From: Phialocephala subalpina
Lineage: Eukaryota; Ascomycota; Leotiomycetes; Helotiales; Mollisiaceae
NCBI GenBank assembly: GCA_900073065.1
Contig: FJOG01000024.1
Span: 24,752-49,470 of the forward strand
Direction: 5' to 3'
DNA: 24,719 nt
In this document: positions 9,696 to 19,126 of the stretch, piece by piece
Layout of the letters: each line of letters begins with the position of its first letter
Numbering within the stretch: position 1 is the stretch's first letter
Notes under the pieces: generated by a model
The model's input: only the letters and a program-made list of their open reading frames with translations
Databases searched by the model: none
What the model was told of the DNA's origin: nothing
Made by a program: the position numbers and the translations under genes

Positions 9696-10325
9696 ATATT
9701 TAACGGAGTATGAAAGAAGTATCTTGCAAACAGGGCTATGGAGAGTTAGGAATTGGCATGGTGGCACGTTTGTTTTCTTCGGTATCCCGGAATCTCGGTG
9801 TCGTTTGAATTTAACATGCTACATCGTCGTACCGATGCTTCAATGATGAAATTCGTAGAGCCTCCAGAAAATTTTCAATGTTGTGAAAATATACGAACGA
9901 TGGAAGTTGGGTACTTTGGGTATGTCTCTGGAAAGTAATCTTAGATAGGCTACTTGAAAGTGGAAGCAAGATGTATTGTATTTAGTATATTCTGAAATAT
10001 CAAGACAATAGCAACTGTTCATCATGTATCATGGACTTCTATAACCTTATTATCCTTTCAGAGTAGCTAGTGTTTCTTGCAGTCTAGTTTTAGGGTCAGT
10101 GAAAGTGGATGTCCCAAGCTTTCCCGAAGCAACAGCCAGAATCGAGGTCTAAAACTCCAAGATAAATATAAATACCATATCGTGCTTTCACAAACGACCA
10201 CAGGCTTGAGAAAGATTGGGCTAACTCAGCAGCTTCAAGTGCTTGGTATATCCCGAGAATATAGTCTCGATTCCTTGTTATCGATTATTTTTTCTAGTGT
10301 CCGAGATCTGAGATATATTGTCCTA

Positions 10326-10439
10326 CGAAGGGCCGGTTAAAAAGTATTGAGCCTCGCACGTGATTTTCCCTGCCAAAAATCAAGTATTTGGGAGAGGAAA
10401 GCTCGGACCATGGCTCAATGCTTTTTAACTGGCCCTTCG
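10326..10439. mobile_element. Miniature inverted-repeat transposable element, TA-flanked
   Basis: Long terminal inverted repeats: 10323-10353 and 10412-10442 are reverse complements over 31 bases with only two mismatches, both transitions. The ends read TA-CGAAGGGCC and GGCCCTTCG-TA, so TA dinucleotides (10324-10325 and 10440-10441) flank a 114-bp element with 28-bp arms. The interior of about 58 bp has no coding capacity. This is the form of a non-autonomous Tc1/mariner-type MITE. The two transitions could be ordinary decay or repeat-induced mutation. A transposase source is not in this window. Confidence 0.75.
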
Positions 10440-10899
10440 TAGTGGCTGGAGGACATATCTTATCTCTTAGTCCGACCATGTACCCTGTCAAGCTCAGGGA
10501 TCAGGATACCCTGAAAGTCAGCGATTGGGGCGCTGGAGGCATAGGGACCTGCTGCCTGAAGGACACTGTAATCATGGCGGCTGAAGCCTGAAAATCAGAG
10601 AACACCAGCCACGATCCTTCGACAAGGTAAGGGATGAGGCGCCACAGACTGCGCTTGATAGAGCCGACCGATACGAAACTGTGGCTCTGAGAATCGCCTT
10701 AATCTATTTTCTTACTCTCTTTATTGGTCCTCTAGACGACAGGGAAGCTCACTTATGCAGACTTTGTTCGCATTCGCTCACAACAAAGTCACAGCTGGCG
10801 GATACTCCAGGAGGAGTCAGCATTGCTGATCTGGAGCCAGGTTACGCCACGCTTGGCTGCAGCGATTTGGGGGTCATGTTTCACCACATTACTTCTAAC

Positions 10900-10907
10900 T
10901 ATAAATA
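10900..10907 (+). promoter_or_regulatory. TATA-like box upstream of the gene at 10999
   Basis: TATAAATA lies 99 bp before the ATG at 10999, on the coding strand, in an otherwise less AT-rich stretch. Spacing suits a fungal core promoter. Confidence 0.4.
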
Positions 10908-10998
10908 TAAAAGACATCCGCATAAATTTCTCTATGCATCGTTACTACATTCCACTGCCTGTGTTTCTTGAAATCTTCATGAAGGAACAGCCTCAAAT

Positions 10999-12336
10999 AT
11001 GTCCGAATCAGGTGGTGGGTGCAGTCTCACGCCACAGGCACGTGCCTTCAGCTCCATCTTGTCAGCTTTCATTGGGTCCGTGGTCAACGGCCTTACTTCT
11101 GGCTACATGATCGCATTCATAACTGGTTGGATTACTTGGTTTGCATTCTTCCGTGTGACTATCGGCGGGTCGTATATGTTCTACCGCAGCGTAACGGCAA
11201 CATGGACATCCGAACAAAGCATCGATCAGTACGAAATGCTCAACAGAGCTGCTTCTCCCGACCCCGAATCAGCTGCTCAAGCCCGCCTCATCAATCAAGG
11301 ATCCAACAATCAAATACATGAAAACGAACCTTCAGTCCAAAGCGCATCAACAACCAACCCCCCTATCTTGAGCGAGCTCGCTGCTAGCTCCTCTGAGGAA
11401 TCATATCACCGCCAGGTCTACACCTCCGTCTTTAGCGACGACGGCTCTTCTTTCAATCATATCCCCAAACAATCTTTCTTTAGCACCTTCTGGCCGACGC
11501 GCTCAGATATTGCCATTCGCCAGCAGAATGCTCGACTCGCACAGCAGAAACGCAGAGAGCTCCGCAAACACTACGCTTCTGATCGCGATCTTGAGAGGGC
11601 CATTCGAGCTTACTCTCGTATGTTCAAACAAGGGAAGCTCCCAGGCCCTCCACCGATGGTTTTGACCTATTGGCAGCCGCTGAATCGCGAGGTCACCGTA
11701 CTGGGTTGGGTCGGCTGGATCTACAGCGCTCTTTATTCTCCCGTCTCGCAGCTCATCTGGGTCGCTGCCAATGCATCCGCAAGTAATTCTTCGGGTCCTG
11801 CAAAGATTGTCAAAGGCATCTCCGTAGCCGTCACAGCGCTGCCCCTCTGCCTCGACTCTCGTGTGCGCTTCGCCGACTCTCTACGGACGAAACGCTTTGG
11901 CGGTACCTGGGCGTGCTACGCTTTTAACGTCACCAACGGCCTTAGCTGTACCTTGCAAGGCGTTCTCTGTGGAGCGCTGCTCATCTGGGGCGTGGTTGAA
12001 GCTCGGAGCCAGACAGACCCGTTCTTTGCGTCTAGCTTTCCCTGGCCGTTTGTCGGTATTTACCCCATCTTTTCGCTCATCTGGGCGTGGGGGAGTTTCA
12101 AAATAGTGCCGATGATGGATGGAGGTCGGAAACGAGCTGCGCAGAGCCATTGGGCTGGCTACTTTTTAGATATTGGGATGGGGGCCTTTGCGGGACTGTT
12201 TGTGGCGACTCCAGCGTTTGCATTGTATTTCTCGAACGCTATACCAGGCCAGGATGATTCTGGCGCCAAGGATTTAGGGAATTTTTTGTCTTGTGAGGCA
12301 CCGACGTGGCAGAAGTTCTCCGCTATATTTCCTTAG
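10999..12336 (+). CDS. Multi-pass membrane protein of unknown function
   Basis: A single uninterrupted frame of 445 codons. Hydrophobic segments: about 17-52 (probably two helices), 232-258, 270-286 (weak), 305-333, 346-371 and 384-412. Residues about 70-215 are a polar, Ser/Gln-rich then basic region (QQKRRELRKHY, about 182-192) with the character of a cytosolic loop. Small and aromatic residues dominate the helices (GWVGWIYSALYSP; WACYAF; WAWGSF). I do not recognise a named domain; it looks like one of the lineage-restricted membrane proteins of filamentous ascomycetes. A cluster of Cys residues (C285, C306, C317, C324) lies in the membrane half. A TATA-like box sits 99 bp upstream. It converges on SPT3. 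Confident as a gene because of length, composition and membrane topology; no function is claimed. Confidence 0.82.
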   Translation: MSESGGGCSLTPQARAFSSILSAFIGSVVNGLTSGYMIAFITGWITWFAFFRVTIGGSYMFYRSVTATWTSEQSIDQYEMLNRAASPDPESAAQARLINQGSNNQIHENEPSVQSASTTNPPILSELAASSSEESYHRQVYTSVFSDDGSSFNHIPKQSFFSTFWPTRSDIAIRQQNARLAQQKRRELRKHYASDRDLERAIRAYSRMFKQGKLPGPPPMVLTYWQPLNREVTVLGWVGWIYSALYSPVSQLIWVAANASASNSSGPAKIVKGISVAVTALPLCLDSRVRFADSLRTKRFGGTWACYAFNVTNGLSCTLQGVLCGALLIWGVVEARSQTDPFFASSFPWPFVGIYPIFSLIWAWGSFKIVPMMDGGRKRAAQSHWAGYFLDIGMGAFAGLFVATPAFALYFSNAIPGQDDSGAKDLGNFLSCEAPTWQKFSAIFP

Positions 12337-13091
12337 ACGTTGGTAGGAATTGCTGAGGTGTATCAATGTCCTTACATGATGATATTGAGATGCAAACATC
12401 TAGATCTAGGTTCGCTTTCTAATGTACAAATTTTATTATCACCGTTCCCGCTCCCCTAAAAGAAAGCTACCAGACAGCGCCATTATATAGTTCAAGCCAA
12501 GAGTCTGATGTAATTGTCCAACCAGGTCCTAACAGGGCAATCCAAGCGAGTAGTTACAAATTATACGTTTAAACAACCTTCTCATCCGATGAAAGGACTT
12601 CCGTTTGCTACATATCACCAGATGACTTATCAAAAAGACCCTCGGTAGCGGTCCAGGTCTCATGAGGAAGCCATTTTACAGAATGACGAGGCGTAGTCTC
12701 AGCCAATATCTTGTCAACTTGCTCGAGGACAAACCCTTAGTCTCAGGAACCAAAAATTAGGCGAATGTCACAGAGAACTGAGAGCTAATCACGTGCATCA
12801 AACTAGAGGAGCGCATCTTGAAGCCCAAATTTCGTCTACAGGGTTTGGAGAAGCTTCCGTCAGGAGAATTTTCTCTGGAGCATCGCGATATGCAACAAAA
12901 ACCAAAAATCAAAACATTTCTATATAAAATTTCTGCCGATGCGACCAGAGCAGCTAGCCAGCCACTACCCTGGCCCAGACAACCAGATACCCAGACACCC
13001 TCCACCCTCCTTTTTGATTAGGGTCAACAAGTACTTGGGACAAAAGGGCAAGTAGTGCTCAAAAATGGGCGAACAGAGAACTGAAGAAGGC
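12337..13091. other. Intergenic region between convergent genes
   Basis: 3' flanks of the membrane-protein gene (plus) and SPT3 (minus). No supported gene, repeat or RNA seen; short open frames at 12757-13021 overlap on both strands and have no protein-like features. Confidence 0.6.
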
Positions 13092-14382
13092 CTAAATCTA
13101 AAACACATCTATTAGTATCTAACTAGGTGCCTTATAAAAGAGGTCTTAGGTATACTTACAAGCTTGAGCGATGTCTTCTGCTGCACCCTTGCCCCATTGA
13201 GCATCGCCCGACCTTTCTTCGGCCTTTCTTGCAAGTTCGCAAAAGCTTGCATGATATGTTTCGGCTCCACTGCCATTTTCCCCTCCGCGGCACGATCAAA
13301 CAATCCTCCTTGCGCAACACTCTTCCCCGATTTCTCAGCTCCGAAGTCTCTATTCTCATTTTGATTCTTCCAGATATCCTCTTGATCCTTAACCATCAAC
13401 GCGCCTTCAGTAATCCTCTGTACCATCTCGCAGATCAAAAACCCAAGAATATCAACCACATCCTCGTTAGCCTTACACTCAGCAATAACACCGATTCCAG
13501 CCCATTCCTTGAATCGCTTGGCCTTTCTCCGAGTGAAAGAAGCTTGTCGGTACTCAGACCAAGTGATATACTCATCCTTTGTCATATCCTTGGTTCTCTT
13601 ATCTTCTTTTTGGAGTCGTTCAAGAGTAGCCCGGTCCATTTCGTCTTTTTCTTCACTTAAATCCATGGGTATAGTCTGATTATAGAATGAAGATATATCC
13701 CACGGTAGCGGAAGTATCTCTTTCTTAACTTTACTCGCAATGTCGTCTGTAGTTTCACTTGTCCCTGGATCTTCCGTGGCAATGAGGTCTGCATCAATAT
13801 CCTTATCTTCATCCTTCGCGTTCTTTCGGAGATCTTTCCAGGCGAGAAAACTCTGAACGCGGGAGACTTTGGGGGAGTCATGGCGGAATTGGAATATCAA
13901 GTCGTTGTTGGTAATAAAGCGAGAAGCACGGCGGGCGGCCAGTCCACTGGCTGTAGTTAACTAAGGCATTTAAATAAGTAGTTGCAGTAGAGTTGGCCAT
14001 GGGGAAACTTACCATTTCGACAACTTGGTTGCGAACTATTTCTTCGATCAACGTCAGAGCTTCAGTGGAGGGCTCGGCTGTCTCGCCGGAGACGAACATC
14101 ATCTGTTTATATACTTTGTAAGCCACTTGGAACTATGAGCACAAGTACCTTTGTTCCCAGCGTTGTATCATATGTGAGAAATAGCTTTGATGTTCATACT
14201 TGAAATTGACAATAGAGTAAAGAGTATAACGATCAAGGGAAGTCTTGATTTAGAAGTCAACTTTCTTCTGCTTATAGACCTTTGGCGAGAATTCCTGCTT
14301 TCATTTCATATCAAACGAAAACATTGTTTCTACTGACCTGCTGGATCTCCTGCTTGAATTTTGGTCCACTTTTATCCGCCAT
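13092..14382 (-). CDS. SPT3: Spt3-like subunit of the SAGA transcription coactivator
   Basis: Four exons: 14382-14338, 14102-14013, 13960-13160 and 13097-13092; 942 nt, 313 aa, the usual size for fungal Spt3. The N-terminal histone fold starts at about residue 9 (FKQEIQQMMFVSGE), continues through EEIVRNQVVEMLTTASGLAARR and TNNDLIFQFRHD, and ends in VSRVQSFLAWKDLRKN, which is diagnostic of Spt3. An acidic linker and LPWDISSFY follow. The second histone-fold-like part is about 174-240 (EYITWSEYRQASFTRRKAKRF, then ICEMVQRITEGAL). In SAGA, Spt3 contacts TBP and helps load it on promoters in the nucleus. Intron 1 is long (235 nt). The last exon appears to code for just Ile and the stop (ATT TAG): the GTAAGT donor at 13159 and the ACTAAT-plus-TTTTAG end of the intron give the family-typical C-terminus LKLI. 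Reading through that intron would instead add 15 unrelated residues in place of the final Ile. Housekeeping gene, no link to its neighbours. Confidence 0.9.
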
Positions 14383-16907
14383 TTTGATAGCCTGATATCT
14401 TCTTATCCGCGTTCGCAAAAAATATAGAACTCGGCTCTTCACTTGTAACTGGAGATTCGCGATGTCATATCCCGGCTTCTGATTATTGAAGGAAGATCAT
14501 AAGAACAAGAACACGGGCAAATTTCAGCTGTGGAAGTCATAATAACATCTCGGTCAAGCTCCTGTTCACTAAGTGGAGCATACTCCACCCCTGTTCAAGC
14601 AAGCATCCATCGTTTACTTGCAACCAATCGCACAGAAGTCTTACCCATACTTGGTTAGCTACCGAACATCCTTGCAGAGACTTCAGCCAATAAGACTGCT
14701 GCATTTGCGACAGCTCATGCAGCCACCTACCGACACTGCGGAGAAATCTCCAGTCGAACTTTTCAACGGGCAAAGCGAAGGCCCCCAGATTTCCTTACTA
14801 TTTGCTCCAAATCACGTGCCGCACACCGAAATGAAAACAAGTATTAGAATAATTAAAATGCTGGCTTAGAAGAAGTTAGGAAGTCGTATATAATTCTGTA
14901 GATTCAGCAGATTAGAATATAGAATATCAATTCCACTCTAAAAATTAGTATACGGTAAGCTCTTGCATGTATAGCAGATCCGCCCACGCATAACCAAGCA
15001 GACCGGCTTGGGCTGTCTCTCAAAAACACTTGACTCTCGAAGCTGGAAGTCACCTGCTGAGATGGAAGCCTGGACTAACGGGTGTGGTGACCTCGTCACC
15101 TCGTCCTGGGTAGAGATCTGACCAGAACTAGACGTCACAATTGTATCAGTTGCGGAAGTGGTCAGGGCAAAATGTATGGTATTGATGTCAAATCTGTCTG
15201 TCTAGCTAGGTGGAAATGTCTGCTTGATATAGTGCTCTCGCTGGCACATTGGCATTAGGCCAAACCGCCTAGTGAAACGATGCATAACTGATGATGCGGC
15301 TTCATGCTAACATGCTACAATTTCCCTACTGCATTGATACCACTGATTACAAGTCCTCCTCAACTGAAAAATTGCAGCCCAGCCGCCCCTTAACAGTGCA
15401 TCAAGCGGGGGTACTTAGATGATGTTTGGATATATAACAAGCTATCATGTTCATGTGGGAGGGTAATGTGCAGGTAAGTGCTAGGGCTGAGAGATCTAAG
15501 CTGAAGGGAAGCAACTTGTATTGAGAACTTTTAAGACAGTGGAATCTATTCAAACCTTCAAGCGTCTTTATGTTTCAGGTTCACCTCTCCCTCCCTGCAA
15601 ATGCGCCTTCTCCTTATATCCGTCGTCTCTCCTGACAGACCAGCAAGGCGTCCAAGCCTCCTGTCCTCCGTTACCATCTAGCCAATTCATTCGTAGCTCT
15701 AACACCAAAACGTTTTCCGCCCGGTATCGCTTATCGCCTGCTAGATCTGATGCTCGACTAGTTACGGCTATTTGTGTGGTTCTGTTGCTTCGAGCCGCCC
15801 ACAGGCCAGATCTATCCTGCAGGCCGTAGGGCAATTAAAAGATGAAGATGATACATCTTGCGAGTATGCGACTTCCACGATATAGTTGCAACTTGGAACC
15901 CGCCTTTAAACGCGGACAGCATAATTAACCGTGCTCAGATCCTAAGTCTAGTAGCAAGGAACATTGTCTTTTGAATGAGTGCATAGGAGCCATATGCTAT
16001 CTAATCTAATGAGGTAAGGACTATAATCTTTGCCGCAAATTTGCTTCTGGCAACTATAGTTGCATAAGTTGTAGAAACGCTGGCAAAGCTATAAACACTC
16101 GAAAACTTAATGCATGCTCTCGGAGTGATACCTTGCTTAGTATTGGTGGCTATACTCAGTTAGGCGTCAATTACAAGGAAGTTGATACTTACCTTCGGGG
16201 TTAAATCTTTCGAAGTCAATATGCTCAAAGGTTTGCAACTTAATATCTATATATCGAGAGTAATAAAAACTAAAGGCTTTATTAATCGAATTTATTACTT
16301 GTAATATCCAAAGAATTTATACTTATATAAATATATTAAAATTAGTATTAATATTATAATAATAATAATATTATAAATATTTTAATATATAATATATCGA
16401 ATAAACATATATTATTTTTATTTCTTAAATATTATTATATAATTATTAATATTAATTTAAATTTTTTTTTAATATTTCTATAATTTAATTCTTTTATATT
16501 TTAAAAAATAAATATTCGAGGAATTAATTTAATATATAATTTGTATGATTCTCTCAAGGAAGCATTTAAATGCTCGGCGGATACAAAGGTAAGCGAATAT
16601 TACGCGTTGAATTAAGCCCCTTTTTGGCGGGTGAGCCTTGATCACGTGGTTTCAGCGAACCCCTTTTATTCCCAGTCATACAATCTTTACGAGGCTGCTC
16701 TAGCGAGCTTTCTCTTTACTGTCTCAAATCATCTAGCGTCCGCTGTGACATTGAAATGGGCATACTCCCATCAATCTATTCTCCCAACTTGTCCATGATA
16801 TTAAACTGGACATACGCTCTGCTGACTTCAATTGACTGTTTACCAAGGCCCGAAAACTTTCAAGGAAATCAAGAGTTGCTATTCCTGTCTTACATAGAGG
16901 TTGCAAC
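14383..16907. other. Long gene-poor region
   Basis: 2.5 kb between SPT3 and the amidohydrolase gene. I find no coding region with family-like features; open frames are short and overlap on both strands. It holds a stretch with some LTR-like order (about 15470-15840, weak) and a strongly AT-rich island (16240-16550). The part at about 16560-16740 is ordinary non-coding DNA near the amidohydrolase 3' end. Confidence 0.55.
16240..16550. repeat. AT-rich island
   Basis: About 310 bp of nearly pure A/T with TAT, TTA and ATA runs, no coding potential and sharp borders to normal-composition DNA. It is typical of RIP-affected repeat remnants in ascomycetes, but no element ends are visible. Confidence 0.65.
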
Positions 16908-18350
16908 CTACTCTAGTCTATCAGTCATATACCATACATCCGCCAATTCGTCGGTATTCCGACTCCAATCCACATCTTTCCAACTCTCCTCCAATTTTTT
17001 CATATTTTCTTCCAGCTCCTGCTTCAGAGTCGGCCAGTCAACCTTCACAAGCTTCCCATTTTCCTTTACCATTTCACCATTTATAAAAACAAACTCAACG
17101 TCTGAAGGTGAGGCGTGCAAGACCAAAGCTGCAGCAGGATTACCTGAAGCAACCATGCAAGGTGAATCAGTGCTAATGAGAACAATATCTGCTCGTTTCC
17201 CAACTTCGATGCTCCCAATCTCTGACTCCCGGTGGATAGCCTCTGCACCGCCTAAAGTGGCCATGTAAAGCACCTGGTCCACTGTTGCCTGCAGTTGCTT
17301 TGGAATTTTGTCCCGACAAGCCAATTCGTGGTTGTCTCGAGCTCTTTGCATCTGCAGGCAAATGCGCATTGCAGAAAATAAATCTCCACTGCAAATGGCA
17401 CTCGAATCAACACCAAGGCCTATCTTGCAACCATGTCGCATTGCTGGAAATGCTTCCGGCCACCCATGTGACATCTGCATCTCAGACTCCGGAGTAGAAG
17501 ATATCCCTACTCCGTGCACTTTGACTGCTTCAAAATCCTCTTCTGATGGAAAAGTAAAATGAGACAAGACCATGTTATCCGAGAGAAGATTGTTTTTGCG
17601 CAGAAATTTCATAGCAGACATTCCTTGACGATGGCAATCATGAAATGTAACGGGATAATTTCGAGCATGGGTGAAATCCAGTACCTTTTTCGTATCTTCA
17701 ACTGGACGATATTCAATGCCATCATAGCCAAGCCCGAGGGTGACTCTCCCGTCATTCTGCGAATTGCCAAGTGGAGACTGCTCTGACAACGTATAGAACA
17801 GTGCTAGCTGCCGCTGGTGAAGTTCTTTCGGGTTGTCGGGAAATTTTAATGGATTCACGCTCTTGGGCAGAGCATAAGGCGCAAAACAGTAGATACTTCG
17901 AATCCCTGAGTCGATGCTAGCCTTGATGCATTGCTGGATATGATCTTCGGAAATTTGAATATGAGAATGATCGAGAACAGTAGTAACTCCGCAGTGAATT
18001 GCCTCTGTCGCTGCACCCAATTGAGCAAGGTACACATCGTGGGGTTTGTAGAATAACACTCTTCCAAAGAGGAGGTGTCCACAGTATTCCAGAAGAGTTT
18101 GGTCTGCAACTGACGTTCTGATATGTGATTGGAAAAGATGACGATGGGTGTCCACGAATCCAGGGCAAACAAGTTTCCCACTTGTATCAATGACCTTGGT
18201 TCCTGGCCCAGCAGTGATGTGAGGCTCAACCTTCAATATGATTGCACCTTCCAGGAGCACATCCAGGACAGGAAAGGTAGCCCTCTTCTCCGAGTCGAAG
18301 ATCAGAACGCGGCCTCCTCGAAGAAGGATAGAGTTCAATAAAGATACCAT
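16908..18350 (-). CDS. Amidohydrolase-family metal-dependent deaminase/hydrolase
   Basis: One uninterrupted frame of 480 codons from ATG 18350 to TAG 16908. An N-terminal beta-sandwich segment (about 8-60, RGGRVLIFD to VIDTSGKLV) leads into the metal-binding signature PGFVDTHRH, with H69 and H71. Further expected metal and catalytic residues are H237 (VTFHDCH), H264 (VLSHF) and D315 (GLGVDSS). The second sandwich strand region ends with GSIEVGKRADIVLI (about 379-392). This order is that of the cytosine-deaminase-like / S-adenosylhomocysteine-deaminase-like branch of the amidohydrolase superfamily, which removes amine or chloride from heterocycles. The exact substrate is not readable. The C-terminal 50 residues are Glu/Lys/Trp-rich. 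Cytosolic; no signal peptide. It is divergent from the NmrA-like gene across 776 bp. Confidence 0.92.
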   Translation of the reverse strand: MVSLLNSILLRGGRVLIFDSEKRATFPVLDVLLEGAIILKVEPHITAGPGTKVIDTSGKLVCPGFVDTHRHLFQSHIRTSVADQTLLEYCGHLLFGRVLFYKPHDVYLAQLGAATEAIHCGVTTVLDHSHIQISEDHIQQCIKASIDSGIRSIYCFAPYALPKSVNPLKFPDNPKELHQRQLALFYTLSEQSPLGNSQNDGRVTLGLGYDGIEYRPVEDTKKVLDFTHARNYPVTFHDCHRQGMSAMKFLRKNNLLSDNMVLSHFTFPSEEDFEAVKVHGVGISSTPESEMQMSHGWPEAFPAMRHGCKIGLGVDSSAICSGDLFSAMRICLQMQRARDNHELACRDKIPKQLQATVDQVLYMATLGGAEAIHRESEIGSIEVGKRADIVLISTDSPCMVASGNPAAALVLHASPSDVEFVFINGEMVKENGKLVKVDWPTLKQELEENMKKLEESWKDVDWSRNTDELADVWYMTDRLE

Positions 18351-18510
18351 CTGGAAGCAAGATATGTGTGCGACTCAAGGCCCGAGTGACATGTGCAGAT
18401 CTACTCAAAGTTATGAACGAGAAATTGATAATGCCAGCTAAGTAGACGACCCAAAGAACAAAAAGAAGCAGGAAGATAGATAGCTGAGCTTGCACTTCGA
18501 CTAGATCCAT
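18226..18510 (-). other. Possible upstream open frame overlapping the amidohydrolase start
   Basis: A 94-codon frame starts at ATG 18510 and overlaps the amidohydrolase start out of frame by about 125 bases. Its first half has one strongly hydrophobic helix (IFLLLFVLWVVYLAGII); the overlapping part is only the shadow of the enzyme frame. It could be a translated leader that lowers expression, a remnant of an N-terminal exon, or chance. No splice pair joins it cleanly to the enzyme. Confidence 0.2.
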
Positions 18511-19126
18511 TTTATACCCATATAATATTTCCTGAATTCATGCATCGAGCTACTTCCTCATTTTCTGATAACTCAAACACAACAGTGGCGTAAAGGCCTA
18601 CCCTTCGACAGCTAAGCTGCGGGGTTGCGAGTCCCGGGTTTGAGATTTCCGGATTGAGCCGTCATCGGCCACGGCACTTGATATGAATCACTCTTGAACA
18701 TCATTTGTAATTTTGATTGGGCCAAGAAAGATAGACATGGATGCTCTTTTGTGGTTCTCCGTGTTCTCGGAAGAGGGATTAGAAAGCGTTGGCCCTTAAC
18801 CAGCTTTACTCATGATTAACAAACCACGGTCAACCCCCAAATGTGGAGCTAAGCTGACTTGGAGCATTTCCGAAGCCTCCGCAAGCGGAGTTAAGCCATA
18901 CGGGTTGAAGCCGCGTCACCGCATGAGATGTCATCGTTGACTCAATTACTTGTAAGCAATTATTCCCGTTAAGCTAACATCCCCGCATCGGGTATTAAGC
19001 ACCTACGGCAACTTTACCGACAGATACAAGAAAGGTTTGGGAGACCGAAGAAATCGAAATAACTGCAGCAAAGTTGATTCAAAGCATACAGATCGTGAAT
19101 AAATTTATTCATTTTTTGGCCAAAAC
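18351..19126. promoter_or_regulatory. Divergent promoter region of the amidohydrolase and NmrA-like genes
   Basis: 776 bp between two divergent starts. It contains the perfect palindrome CTCCGC-AA-GCGGAG (18877-18890), which includes CCG-N4-CGG, a form bound by Zn2Cys6 factors. It also contains a weak tRNA-promoter-like pair of boxes near 18585 and 18623. I see no TATA box and no supported gene apart from the questionable upstream frame. Confidence 0.4.

Larger units (their letters stand above)
9696..10998. other. Intergenic region, 3' of the transporter to the next membrane protein
   Basis: This contains the transporter's 3' flank, the TA-flanked inverted-repeat element at 10326-10439, and the promoter of the next gene. 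Short open frames are present but none shows recognisable protein features. Confidence 0.65.

Noticed and set aside
11861..12150. Open frames on both strands inside the gene at 10999-12336
   Set aside because: These are shadows of the real 445-codon frame.
12757..13021. Overlapping open frames on opposite strands between the convergent genes
   Set aside because: Short, without conserved motifs, hydrophobic patterns or splice support.
15568..15834. An 88-codon minus-strand open frame in the gene-poor region
   Set aside because: No domain, and it overlaps an equally long frame on the other strand; more likely chance or part of a repeat remnant.
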